A model generated the notes under the pieces. The model was not told the origin of the DNA and searched no databases. It was given only the letters and a program-made list of their open reading frames with translations. From Hellea sp039977295 (GTDB lineage Bacteria; Pseudomonadota; Alphaproteobacteria; Caulobacterales; Maricaulaceae), in assembly GCA_039977295.1 (NCBI GenBank), contig JBDWDN010000003.1:558001-622000 (forward strand): a DNA stretch of 64,000 nucleotides, written 5' to 3'. The position numbers and the translations under genes are program-made. Positions within the stretch are counted from its first letter, which is position 1; every line of letters starts with the position of its first letter. Positions 25,584-34,435 of this stretch are shown one piece after another.

Positions 25584-25622
25584 ACTATGCTCTTAACGAC
25601 GCCTAACTATGCTCTTAATGAC
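25584..25622. repeat. Two 17-bp direct repeats between murI and GT39 gene
   Basis: ACTATGCTCTTAAYGAC occurs at 25584-25600 and 25606-25622, differing at one base, with a 22-base period (two helical turns). It could be a tandem binding site or a short local duplication. Confidence 0.45.
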
Positions 25623-25671
25623 ACATAAATTGAGTTTATTTTTAGGCGCGGGCGAGGCATAGCGGCGTCTT

Positions 25672-27162
25672 ATGGACATTACGCTGCAAAAATATCAAAA
25701 ATGGACTCTTTGGCTGATCGCTGGTCTTCTCGTCTTTCGGGTCGTGTGCTTGCTGATCTCCCCGCTGGGTCTGCACGGCGATGAAGCGCAATATTGGGCG
25801 TGGTCTAAGGATCTGGATTGGGGCTATTTCACCAAGCCGCCTTTGATTGCTTGGACGATTTGGGTGACGACGAGTATTTTCGGCGATGCGGAATGGGCGG
25901 TGCGGATATCCTCGCCTGTGCTTCATTCCATCACCGCTTTTGTGATATTCAGAACGGCAAAGCTCGCCTTTGATGCCAAGACAGGGTTTTGGGCGGCGGC
26001 GATCTATTTACTCATGCCGGCTTTGTGGCTGTCCTCTGGGATTGTCAGCACAGATGTCCCGCTACTGCTGTGCTGGGCACTGGCGATGAATGCTTGGCTG
26101 CATCTGCGAGAGAAAGCGATATGGCCGCGTGCGCTTCAATTGGGCGTGGCTGTTGGATTTGGCCTGCTGGCTAAATATGCGATGCTGTTTTTCCTGCCGG
26201 CGCTCGGACTAGCCTTTCTCTTTGATAAGCCGACCCGTAAGGGTTTGAATACGTTTAAAGGTTATGCGGCGGGCTTCATTACGTTTCTCATTTTCCTGCC
26301 CAATATACTTTGGAATTTCGCGCATGATTTTGCGACTGTCACCCATACGGCCGATAACGCAAATATGGGCGAGTCTATTCCGTTTCATCCCATGGAGCTC
26401 CTCACATTTTGGGGCGACCAATTAGCGGTTTTTGGGCCTGTGACATTGGTGCTTTTTGTTCTGGCGCTAATCGCGGCGCTACGCGGAAAGCTTGACAGGC
26501 CTGCGCTTTGGATCGCGCTATTCGCGCTAAGCCCGCTTTTAATTATTTCCCTCCAAGCCCTTTTATCGCGGGCAAATGCGAATTGGGCGGTCACCAGCTA
26601 TGTGGCGGGGTCGATATTAACGGCGCATTACGCGGTGAAATTCTGGCCAAAATTAAAGCTCTGGCTGATGGGCGGGATTGGGTTTCAGTCGGTGTTATGC
26701 CTGATCTTAGCGCTTATCATGATGAGCTCATCTTTGACCGACGCGGCGGGGCTGACCAATTCTGCGAAACGCCTGCGCAAATGGCCTGAGACAGTAAAGA
26801 TCGTCGAAGCGATTTACGCGCAAGGTCATGAAGGCCGCGCCTATGAGACTTTGGCGCTGGATAAGCGGATTATCTTTTATGATTTAAATTATTACGGCTT
26901 GGCCGAAAAGCTGCCAATGAAAATGTGGATGCATGAAGCCGCGCCCGCCAATCACGCAGAACTGACCTATCCGCTACCCGCGCAGGAGGGGCCCGTTTTA
27001 GTGCTAAATTATTATGATCATTATGAAGATGAACTGCGCGAGGATTTTGCGCGGTTAGAACGTTTGCCAGATGTTGATATTGATTTAGGCGGCGGGAAAC
27101 GGCGCAAGCTTCGCGTTTGGGCGGGTTATGGTTATGTGCCGACTACGGGGCGGGAGCGGTAG
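25672..27162 (+). CDS. Glycosyltransferase family 39 (ArnT/PMT-like) membrane protein
   Basis: A 496-residue GT-C enzyme that moves a sugar from a polyprenyl-phosphate carrier in the periplasm. The first loop carries the diagnostic acidic pair and aromatic block LHGDEAQYWAWSKDLDWGYF with KPPLIAW, as in ArnT-like proteins, followed by about ten membrane spans up to residue 355 and a periplasmic C-terminal domain (370-496) with LNYYGL and LNYYDHYE. The acceptor could be lipid A, a lipid-linked glycan or protein; sequence does not tell. The start ATG has only weak ribosome-site support. Confidence 0.9.
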   Translation: MDITLQKYQKWTLWLIAGLLVFRVVCLLISPLGLHGDEAQYWAWSKDLDWGYFTKPPLIAWTIWVTTSIFGDAEWAVRISSPVLHSITAFVIFRTAKLAFDAKTGFWAAAIYLLMPALWLSSGIVSTDVPLLLCWALAMNAWLHLREKAIWPRALQLGVAVGFGLLAKYAMLFFLPALGLAFLFDKPTRKGLNTFKGYAAGFITFLIFLPNILWNFAHDFATVTHTADNANMGESIPFHPMELLTFWGDQLAVFGPVTLVLFVLALIAALRGKLDRPALWIALFALSPLLIISLQALLSRANANWAVTSYVAGSILTAHYAVKFWPKLKLWLMGGIGFQSVLCLILALIMMSSSLTDAAGLTNSAKRLRKWPETVKIVEAIYAQGHEGRAYETLALDKRIIFYDLNYYGLAEKLPMKMWMHEAAPANHAELTYPLPAQEGPVLVLNYYDHYEDELREDFARLERLPDVDIDLGGGKRRKLRVWAGYGYVPTTGRER

Positions 27163-27183
27163 GGGTTGGAATGACGTGGTTGG

Positions 27184-27798
27184 TTACTTCGCGCCCCAAA
27201 GCGACTTCACGCGCGCGTCTCGGCGGCAGCCTGTGCGGTAGAATTTATATTTTCGCGGGTTCTTTTTGTAGTAATCCTGATGATAACCTTCCGCGTCCCA
27301 AAAAGTTTTCGCGGGTAGTACAGGCACGACGATAGGATCAGGAAATGGCTTCGTCTTTATGATCTCCGCCTTAGACGCTTTCGCCTGCGCGGTTTGATCG
27401 GGGCGGGCATAGATGACGGGGATATAGGCATTGCCTTTGTCGCAGAACTGACCTGTGTCATCCGTCGGGTCGATATGAACCCAGTAATAATCAAGCAATT
27501 CATCATAGGTGATGACAGTTGGATCAAAGATGACTTTTGCGGCTTCTACATGGCGCCCGTGATTGCGATATGTCGGGTTTTGCATGTCATCCCCTGTATA
27601 GCCTGAAACGGCTTCGATGACGCCAGGGAGTTTTTCAAAATCTGATTCCACGCACCAAAAACACCCTCCTGCGAAGATTGCGGTATCAGTCTGGCCCGAG
27701 AGCACAACAGGCGCTTCGGTTTGTGAGGTATTTTCAGAGCTTTGCGCCGAGCTGCAAGCTGCGAGGGCGGCGACAAATATAAGGGCAAGATGTTTCAT
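27184..27798 (-). CDS. msrA: Peptide-methionine (S)-S-oxide reductase, lipoprotein form
   Basis: A 204-residue MsrA that repairs methionine sulfoxide. The N-terminus MKHLALIFVAALAAC is a lipoprotein signal with lipidated Cys15, so the enzyme is exported, unlike the cytosolic E. coli form. Active site GCFWC has catalytic Cys46, and the family blocks AVSGYTGD, YDELLDYYWVHIDPTDD and GNAYIPVIYA are clear, with C-terminal cysteines for recycling. An exported MsrA fits repair of oxidised envelope proteins. Confidence 0.93.
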   Translation of the reverse strand: MKHLALIFVAALAACSSAQSSENTSQTEAPVVLSGQTDTAIFAGGCFWCVESDFEKLPGVIEAVSGYTGDDMQNPTYRNHGRHVEAAKVIFDPTVITYDELLDYYWVHIDPTDDTGQFCDKGNAYIPVIYARPDQTAQAKASKAEIIKTKPFPDPIVVPVLPAKTFWDAEGYHQDYYKKNPRKYKFYRTGCRRDARVKSLWGAK

Positions 27799-27859
27799 AG
27801 GTTTTCTCTAATTCAGTAAGGCTAGATACGCCAATGACGATGTCGTCACGAAAACGCGA

Positions 27860-29287
27860 TTATTCTCTTGTCGCCTTATAGGAGGCCAAAGCACGTTCCC
27901 GCGCAACCTTATGCTCGACAATCGGTTTAGGATAATGCTTGCCGAGGGTGACACCTGCTTTTGAAAGAACGTCTTCGGGCGCGTCCCATGGCCTGTGAAT
28001 GAACTTATTGGGTATCTCTTTTAACTCTGGCACGAATTTGCGCACATAGTCACCATTGGGATCAAATTTTTCGCCTTGGGTGAAGGGATTGAATATGCGG
28101 AAATAGGGCGACGCGTCGGCCCCGCTACCCGCCACCCATTGCCAGCTTGCGGCGTTACTGGCGGGATCTGCATCAACCAATGTGTCCCAGAACCATTTTT
28201 CGCCTTCGCGCCAATCAATCAGCAAATGCTTTATCAGAAAACTCGCCGTAACCATTCTTACGCGGTTATGCTGCCACCCCGTTTGCCAAAGCTGGCGCAT
28301 GCCGGCATCAACGAAGGGATATCCCGTCTGGCCCTGCTGCCAACGGCGCAGATGGTCTTCATCCATATTCCACTCAAAAGCGTCAAAAGCGGGTTTGAAG
28401 TTTTCTGTGGCAAGTTTCGGGTTATGATAAAGCAGGACATAAGAAAATTCTCGCCAGCCAATCTCGGCCAGGAATTTACGGGCCTTGTCTAAATCGCTCT
28501 TACAGGCGTGCCATATCTGTTTGGGCGAAATTTCGCCAAAAGCTAAATGCGGGGAGAGCTGAGATGTGCCGTCTCTGTCGGGACGGTCGCGATCCTCAGG
28601 GTAATCCGCAACAGGCCCGCGGAGAAATTGCTTTAAAGCTTTGTCAGCGCCTTCGCTCCCCATAGTCCAATAAGGTGACATTTTGGAACCCCAATCAGGA
28701 GTTGTCGGAAGCAGGCTCAAGGCATCTAAACGCTCACTTTTTAACTCACCCTTATATTGCGTAACAGTTTCGGGCGCAGGCAAGGGCTCGCTTGTGTCGA
28801 GGCTGTCTTGCGCGCGCCGCCAATAAGGCGTGAAGACCTTATAATAATTATCTGTTTTGGTTGTGACTGCCCAAGGCTCCGATAGCAGGTTTGCGCGGAA
28901 GGATTTTACGGTGAGGCCGCGCTGGGTGAGGTCTGCTTTGATTGCGCCGTCCGTTTCGCGCGGATCTAAATCATAACGGCGATTCCAAAAGATTGTATCC
29001 GCGCCTGTATCCTCAATGACCGCATCAAGGACTCTAAAGGCCTGGCCTTTGCGCAATATGAGCTTTGCGCCGACCTTGTCTAAGTCCTCTGAGAGTGACT
29101 GCAAGCTATGATGCAGCCACCACTTAGACGCCCCGCCAAGGTCACGGCTTTTCTCTGTCTCTGATATATAGAGGCAGATAATGGGCCGCCTCGTAGCAAC
29201 AGCCTCAGAGAAGGCGGGGTTGTCCGCAATTCGAAGGTCGCGGCGAAACCAGACGATGATGGGGGCAATGACAGGAGCTTTAGACAT
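27860..29287 (-). CDS. phrB: Deoxyribodipyrimidine photolyase (class I, cryptochrome/photolyase family)
   Basis: A 475-residue light-driven DNA repair enzyme. The N-terminal antenna domain begins VWFRRDLRIADNPAF. The C-terminal FAD domain contains TSQLSPHLAFGEISP, WREFSYVLLYH, GQTGYPFVDAGMRQL, TGWQHNRVRM and ASFLIKHLLIDWREGE. The tryptophans of the electron-transfer chain lie in expected places, and the length is normal for bacterial CPD photolyases. It reads in the same direction as the downstream msrA gene with a 61-base gap. Confidence 0.95.
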   Translation of the reverse strand: MSKAPVIAPIIVWFRRDLRIADNPAFSEAVATRRPIICLYISETEKSRDLGGASKWWLHHSLQSLSEDLDKVGAKLILRKGQAFRVLDAVIEDTGADTIFWNRRYDLDPRETDGAIKADLTQRGLTVKSFRANLLSEPWAVTTKTDNYYKVFTPYWRRAQDSLDTSEPLPAPETVTQYKGELKSERLDALSLLPTTPDWGSKMSPYWTMGSEGADKALKQFLRGPVADYPEDRDRPDRDGTSQLSPHLAFGEISPKQIWHACKSDLDKARKFLAEIGWREFSYVLLYHNPKLATENFKPAFDAFEWNMDEDHLRRWQQGQTGYPFVDAGMRQLWQTGWQHNRVRMVTASFLIKHLLIDWREGEKWFWDTLVDADPASNAASWQWVAGSGADASPYFRIFNPFTQGEKFDPNGDYVRKFVPELKEIPNKFIHRPWDAPEDVLSKAGVTLGKHYPKPIVEHKVARERALASYKATRE

Positions 29288-29317
29288 AAAGACTATACGC
29301 GCGAGCTCGCCACTTAG

Positions 29318-30973
29318 TTACAAATAACTTGCAGAAATATCGAATAAATCTGCCATGACCGATTCCGTTGTTGGCCAACGGCCTGCGCCCTTGCCGCGGA
29401 TTTTATATTGATCGCCATCATCAAAGGTGAAAATGGCATGTGCTTCCTCACCTTCGGCTTGGGCAATAAAGTTATTTAGGCTGAGGTCTTTCAGCTCTAG
29501 CTTCGTCGAGAAACCATTCTGGTCTTTCCAGCAGGTCGAAATGCGTTTCATCGCGCCCTTGGGCGGTGAATTTGGCGCGAAGTTCTCAATTGTATCGCAA
29601 GGTATGTCGGCAAGCGTTATATGCTGGCCAAATCCCAGCAGGGCGACAAGACGGATTTTAGCCGCCGCGTCAGCGCCGCTTACATCGCCGGTCGGGTCGG
29701 CTTCGGCAAAGCCTTTATCTTGTGCCTCTTTCAAGGCCTCAGCATAGCTTTTTCCGGCGCTAATTTCGTCTAGCATGTAATTAGTTGTCCCGTTCAGCAA
29801 AGCTTCAACGCGGGTGATGCGGCCATGCTCCCTTATGCACATCTCTAAGACCGGCATGCCGCCGCCCGCAGCAGAAGAGAACATAAGCTGCGCGCCTTTA
29901 TTCTTGGCAAAGTCAATCAGCTCTTGCCCGCCCGCCGCAATAGCTTGCTTATTGGCGCTAACAACATGAACCCCGGCCTCGAGCAAGATTTTACAATAGC
30001 CAAGAGCAGGCTCAATGGGGCCAGACACGTCGATAAAGATATCGGGTTTGGCCGCGATGACGTCTTCGATATCGGTTGTTAGTATTTCAGGTTTATAACC
30101 TTGGTCGATATATTTAGCGGTATCGCGCACCATGATTTTGACCATTTCAAAGCGGCCTGCATTGGCTTTAATACGGCGATAAACACCGCCGCCAACAACG
30201 CCGCATCCCATCATCGCAACGCGTAATTTTTTGGGCTGCGGGATAGGAGAAAGACTGCCTGTCTCGGCGCAAATTGTGGTATAAGTTGGAATGCCGGGTT
30301 TGCCGATATCAAATTCAATGTCATGGGCCTGCGCAAAATCAAGCGCTTTTGGCGACACAAGAGGCCCCGCTTTGGCGCGGGCATCCGCATATGAAATACG
30401 GTCATAACGCTTTGGGGCAGGGCCCGATGATTTGGGGTCATGCTCGAACACGCCTTCAACGTCTTTTAGGAGTGTCGCCTTGATGTTCAGGCGCTTGGCC
30501 ACATAGATCGCGGTCATATCTGCGCCGCCTTCATCAAGCAATACCATGCGGTCTTTCTCGCCGACCGCCACATGACCCGGCATGACGACAATATCATGGT
30601 TCTTTAGATCGTCTTCGAGTTGCTCAACATCGAGATCAATAAGAGCCGCATTGCGGGCCTTGAGGCCGAGGTCACGCGCTTGGCGGACAAAGGCGGGCGC
30701 GCCAATGCGTTCTAGCGCAAGCGCTAGCAAAGCGGCTGAGCGGCGTTCACCAAGTTGAATAAGTTCGGGCAGGTTTTTCGCTGCGCCTTCGGGGCCAATT
30801 TGGCGGGCTTCTGCCATGAGCATATCGGTCTGATCGCCCTGCGCCGATGTTACCGCAACAACGTTTTGACCTTGGCGATAATGGCGATAAATCTCGCTGG
30901 CGGCCTGGGTGTAATCATCCAAACTGCGCAAGACGCTATGACCAAAATTTAAAACGATGACCGGGACGGGCAT
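29318..30973 (-). CDS. Aspartokinase-like / homoserine dehydrogenase fusion, compact form
   Basis: A 551-residue protein. Residues 1-240 resemble the amino-acid-kinase domain of aspartokinase, but the usual KFGGTSV is replaced by NFGHSVL and GGSDTTA by GGADMTA, so kinase activity is doubtful. Residues about 249-551 are a homoserine dehydrogenase: Rossmann MMGCGVVGGGVYR, VVSANKQAIA, LNGTTNYMLDEI and GFAEADPTGDVSGADAAAK. The two ACT regulatory domains of E. coli ThrA/MetL (about 810-820 residues) are missing. The dehydrogenase makes homoserine for the Met and Thr branches, which suits the metX-metB operon 6 kb away. Loss of ACT suggests loss of threonine feedback, an inference. Confidence 0.85.
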   Translation of the reverse strand: MPVPVIVLNFGHSVLRSLDDYTQAASEIYRHYRQGQNVVAVTSAQGDQTDMLMAEARQIGPEGAAKNLPELIQLGERRSAALLALALERIGAPAFVRQARDLGLKARNAALIDLDVEQLEDDLKNHDIVVMPGHVAVGEKDRMVLLDEGGADMTAIYVAKRLNIKATLLKDVEGVFEHDPKSSGPAPKRYDRISYADARAKAGPLVSPKALDFAQAHDIEFDIGKPGIPTYTTICAETGSLSPIPQPKKLRVAMMGCGVVGGGVYRRIKANAGRFEMVKIMVRDTAKYIDQGYKPEILTTDIEDVIAAKPDIFIDVSGPIEPALGYCKILLEAGVHVVSANKQAIAAGGQELIDFAKNKGAQLMFSSAAGGGMPVLEMCIREHGRITRVEALLNGTTNYMLDEISAGKSYAEALKEAQDKGFAEADPTGDVSGADAAAKIRLVALLGFGQHITLADIPCDTIENFAPNSPPKGAMKRISTCWKDQNGFSTKLELKDLSLNNFIAQAEGEEAHAIFTFDDGDQYKIRGKGAGRWPTTESVMADLFDISASYL

Positions 30974-31024
30974 ATCAACCTCTTTAAAACAAGGCGTGCT
31001 GACTATGAGCGCGGGGCAGTTAAG

Positions 31025-31053
31025 TCAATAAGGCCTAGCCGGTTTTCCGCTAG
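31025..31053 (-). terminator. Hairpin terminator of the PKD lipoprotein gene
   Basis: On the minus strand GCCCTAGCGG-aaaa-CCGGCTAGGC forms a stem with a single mismatch, followed by CTTATT. The T run is weak. It lies just after the stop of the PKD gene and before the kinase-dehydrogenase gene. Confidence 0.55.
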
Positions 31054-31055
31054 GG

Positions 31056-33860
31056 CTAACGCGTTTGAATGGCAAAGGCGTCAATAATGCCGTCCCCTTT
31101 GATTAAAATATTCAAAGTATTTCCATCTTCGCTATAAAACACCTTTTCCGCTTTTGCGGTGACGGGCGTAGATGCGGGTATGTCTGCAACGGATAGCTTT
31201 GAGGCAAAAGTCCAAACAGCTTCATTATAAAGTCGAATCTCTTCTTCTTGCCCTGAAGGTATCACCGCCCACTTGCCTGCCTCTGATGAATGGTCTGCCC
31301 ATTTTACGGATGCATTATCTGATAAAGCACCATCATAAGTCATATCAGCTGTGAAGCCATTTCCTGCCGCAACTAATAAGCGGTTTCCATCTTCGCGTAT
31401 CCAGATATTTCCGCCCATCGCGTAGTCGCCATGATAAGGTGAATCAACCGAACGCGGGACGGGCAAATTTGAGACATCCCATTTTTCGATATCTGAAGGA
31501 CTTAGCCCCCGGTTGGCACCATATACCGCTGGCTCTGTCGGGCTCATGCGGATTTGCGTTCCTGCGCGAGCGCCAAACACTTGGAAGCTTCGGTCTGCTG
31601 CAAAATCGAGGGAATGAAGCTCTACCCATTGATCTCTCCAAGGCACGATATGGGCATGATTATTGTTGTCTAAAACAATATCGCCCCAATCCGCGCTATA
31701 AGATTGGGTGTCGATTACGGTTGCGCTATTTAGATCTACGAGTGACGCGACGCCTGCATGGGATATGGCTGCGAAATTACCATTTGGGGATATGCCGAGT
31801 TGATAGGCTGTGCGGTCGAGTAAAACTGTTTTCGTGGTGAAATCATCAAGATCAAAAATGCCTAATGTATTCTCAGTGTCGGATAAGTAAACCAACGCAT
31901 TCAATGATTGACTATATTCTGCGTCTGCAATTCCGCCTTCAAGTCTGTGAACGAGATCATCGCCTGACGCGAAAACATTGACGCTGACTCTTTCAATCTG
32001 ACTTTGACGTTCGCCATTACTGACGCGCAGACTAAACTCATAGGTTCCTGCAACGCTAGGCGTAAAGCGCGGTGCGGCGCTGTCCAAACCCGTTGGCGTG
32101 ACCGCGCTTCCAGAGGGTTGAGAGGTTAGCATCCATTCATAGGTCAGAGTTTTGTTTTCAGGGTCCGAGCTAGCGCTTGCATCTAGCATTACTTGATTAG
32201 ACGCATAGACACTTTTGAACCGTTCTGTTTTAGCGGTTGGCGCGAAATCGGAGGCTGATGTCGCTGTTGCATAGCGTTTTACAAGCGCAAAGGTTTTTGT
32301 GCCGCTATCGCTATTTGATGCTAAAATATGGAGGCTATCTGAATTTGCACTTGCGAATGCTTTTTCTGACCACCAGTCCTTGGAAGCACCACGACGGGTG
32401 GATGGCATATCTATTTCTTCCATAAACTCGCCATTGTCGGCATCGAAAACGCGGACCGAGCCCCCCAGAGAAATATACCAAGATCGGGTGAAGTCACTGG
32501 AAGAAGCCTGTCTGATACCAGACACAGGAAGTTGCATTACATAGGTCAAGTCAGTGCTTTGGTTTTCTGTAGTTCGCACCACAACGCCGCATTTTGTCAG
32601 CATCGACGTTCCGCCTGGCCCCATCCAAAGATCACCACAGAATGGAAAATTGCCATGATATGGAGAGTCATAATCATACCGTGTTGTGGCGCCGTTAATA
32701 GAATAACGCTCAACGTCGCTGGGTGACAGGCCATTATTGGCGCCATAAATTTTGTCGCCATTGGGATGTAACTTGGCTTTCGTTTGATCACGAACAAAGC
32801 CGTCACCTATACGGCGACTTCCCGTTTGCATGTTGACGGTTTGGATATTGACCCATTGTCCTGAGGACGGAAATCCGTGGGCATAACCATTATCATCTAA
32901 AACGATATCCCCAAGATCTGCGGTTACGCTATGCGTTGCCAAAATAGTTTTCGCTTGCAGGTCGATATAAGATATACGCGCATTATGGGCCACGGCGGCG
33001 AAATTTCCAGAAGGCGCGATAGATACGGCTGCGCCGTCGAGCGGCAGGGTCAATGCGGTTTCAGTTCCGTCGCTATCGACAATTGTGAATTCCCTACCAG
33101 ATATGCCGATTATACGTTGATTGACTTGGTCAAATTCTGCATCTGTGAATTTGCGTGACAGCTCAATTATTTCAAAGAGGTCGATTTCCAGTTGATTTAA
33201 TGTCTGGGAGTCCGACTCATACCCATCTGAGACACTGACCTCTAAAATAAATTCGCCGTCAGTATCAAAAGTAATAGATTGAACCGCATCGGTAAAGGTT
33301 TCGGACAGCATGCCGGAGTCTGCGGGTGCTTGCGTGATTGTCCACGTGTAATTTAGCATATGCCCATTGGGGTCCGTTGAGCCCGACGCATCAAAAACAA
33401 TCTCTTGTCCGACAGCGGCATTTGTTTTGTAAGACCCGACCGATAAGGTGGGTGCTTGATTAATAAGCGTGACAGTCACGCTATCGGAATGGGTTGCGCC
33501 TGAGGGGTCCCTAACAGTCAATGTAAACGTATAATCGCCGGGGACAGATGATGTAAAACTGGGTTGGCTTGTCGTCGCGCCTGTGAGGGATATATTTGCG
33601 GTCGCAGGCTGGGACGAAATAGCCCAATTATAGGTTAGGCTATTTCCATCTGGGTCGGAACTTGCGCTTCCATCCAAAGCAATCGTTCCCGGCGCTATGT
33701 CTTGGGAAACGTCGTTTCCGGCTTTAGCGCTGGGCGGGTTATTCGTTGATGTTGGAGGCGGCGTTGGCGGCGGCGTTCCGCCTCCGCTCGAGCTGCCGCC
33801 ACAAGCTGCAAGCCACAAAGCGCTGGATAAAAATAAAATTGATTTTGTCACAATCTTCAC
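31056..33860 (-). CDS. PKD-domain surface lipoprotein with duplicated propeller-like halves
   Basis: A 934-residue exported lipoprotein. I place the start at GTG 33860, preceded by GGGGAGA, because it begins a clean signal ending in LWLAAC (lipid Cys20); the upstream frame is non-coding in character. A Gly/Ser/Pro/Thr linker follows. Two PKD-type domains (about 40-230, with LDGSASSDPDGNSLTYNW) come next, then a beta-propeller-like segment, a third PKD domain and a second propeller-like segment. The two segments are internal duplicates: compare YGANNGLSPSDVE and YGANRGLSPSDIE, and DSPYHGNFPF and DSPYHGDYAM. It is probably a surface adhesin or carbohydrate-related sensor; no catalytic motif is seen. 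Confidence 0.8.
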   Translation of the reverse strand: MKIVTKSILFLSSALWLAACGGSSSGGGTPPPTPPPTSTNNPPSAKAGNDVSQDIAPGTIALDGSASSDPDGNSLTYNWAISSQPATANISLTGATTSQPSFTSSVPGDYTFTLTVRDPSGATHSDSVTVTLINQAPTLSVGSYKTNAAVGQEIVFDASGSTDPNGHMLNYTWTITQAPADSGMLSETFTDAVQSITFDTDGEFILEVSVSDGYESDSQTLNQLEIDLFEIIELSRKFTDAEFDQVNQRIIGISGREFTIVDSDGTETALTLPLDGAAVSIAPSGNFAAVAHNARISYIDLQAKTILATHSVTADLGDIVLDDNGYAHGFPSSGQWVNIQTVNMQTGSRRIGDGFVRDQTKAKLHPNGDKIYGANNGLSPSDVERYSINGATTRYDYDSPYHGNFPFCGDLWMGPGGTSMLTKCGVVVRTTENQSTDLTYVMQLPVSGIRQASSSDFTRSWYISLGGSVRVFDADNGEFMEEIDMPSTRRGASKDWWSEKAFASANSDSLHILASNSDSGTKTFALVKRYATATSASDFAPTAKTERFKSVYASNQVMLDASASSDPENKTLTYEWMLTSQPSGSAVTPTGLDSAAPRFTPSVAGTYEFSLRVSNGERQSQIERVSVNVFASGDDLVHRLEGGIADAEYSQSLNALVYLSDTENTLGIFDLDDFTTKTVLLDRTAYQLGISPNGNFAAISHAGVASLVDLNSATVIDTQSYSADWGDIVLDNNNHAHIVPWRDQWVELHSLDFAADRSFQVFGARAGTQIRMSPTEPAVYGANRGLSPSDIEKWDVSNLPVPRSVDSPYHGDYAMGGNIWIREDGNRLLVAAGNGFTADMTYDGALSDNASVKWADHSSEAGKWAVIPSGQEEEIRLYNEAVWTFASKLSVADIPASTPVTAKAEKVFYSEDGNTLNILIKGDGIIDAFAIQTR

Positions 33861-33998
33861 GCGTAAGTCTCCCCAATATGCCGCAATAATTTCAAGCATG
33901 AAGCGCCACAAGTTACAAGTCATAATAATAGAGAGTGCGGCTTTGAGCACGTAATAAGGTCGCATTGTTTTAAGCGGGAAAGGCGTTATTTGAAACCT

Positions 33999-34364
33999 AT
34001 GAGCCCTGAAACACATATCGCCAAATGGCCCGCCATTAAAAAAGGTCTGCAAGGCAAGTGCCCTAATTGCGGGGAGGCGAAACTATTTAGGGCCTATCTT
34101 AAACAAGTTGAGATCTGCCCGTCTTGCGGCGAAAATTGGGGCGATGTGCGCGCCGATGATGGCCCCGCTTGGGCGTCCATGCTTGTGGCGGGTCATGTGC
34201 TCGCCCCGTTCTTTTATTTTATTACTTTCCGCATGGATTTGCCGGATTGGGTGCGGACCTTGGCTTTGGTCATAGTGGGTGTTGGGATATGCCTTGCGGT
34301 GCTGCCGCGCATGAAGGGACTGTTCATTGCATTGATTTGGAGCACTAAGGCTCCGACCTCCTAA
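33999..34364 (+). CDS. DUF983 family membrane protein
   Basis: A 121-residue protein from the ATG chosen; a TTG would add three residues. It has an N-terminal zinc ribbon (CPNCGEAKLF and CPSCGENW) then GDVRADDGPAW, two membrane spans (about 55-75 and 82-104) and a short tail. The sequence follows DUF983, common in Alphaproteobacteria beside cytochrome oxidase assembly genes, though none lie here. Function unknown. Confidence 0.88.
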   Translation: MSPETHIAKWPAIKKGLQGKCPNCGEAKLFRAYLKQVEICPSCGENWGDVRADDGPAWASMLVAGHVLAPFFYFITFRMDLPDWVRTLALVIVGVGICLAVLPRMKGLFIALIWSTKAPTS

Positions 34365-34435
34365 CTAAGGGGGTTTGAATTTGCACTTTTAAAAGGTTGT
34401 TTTTTGTGACATAACAATTGACTGAAGGCGGCGCT

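Noticed and set aside
33861..34052. N-terminal extension of the PKD lipoprotein by 64 residues
   Set aside because: The extension hides the lipoprotein signal inside the protein. GTG 33860 with GGGGAGA gives a proper signal and overlaps nothing.
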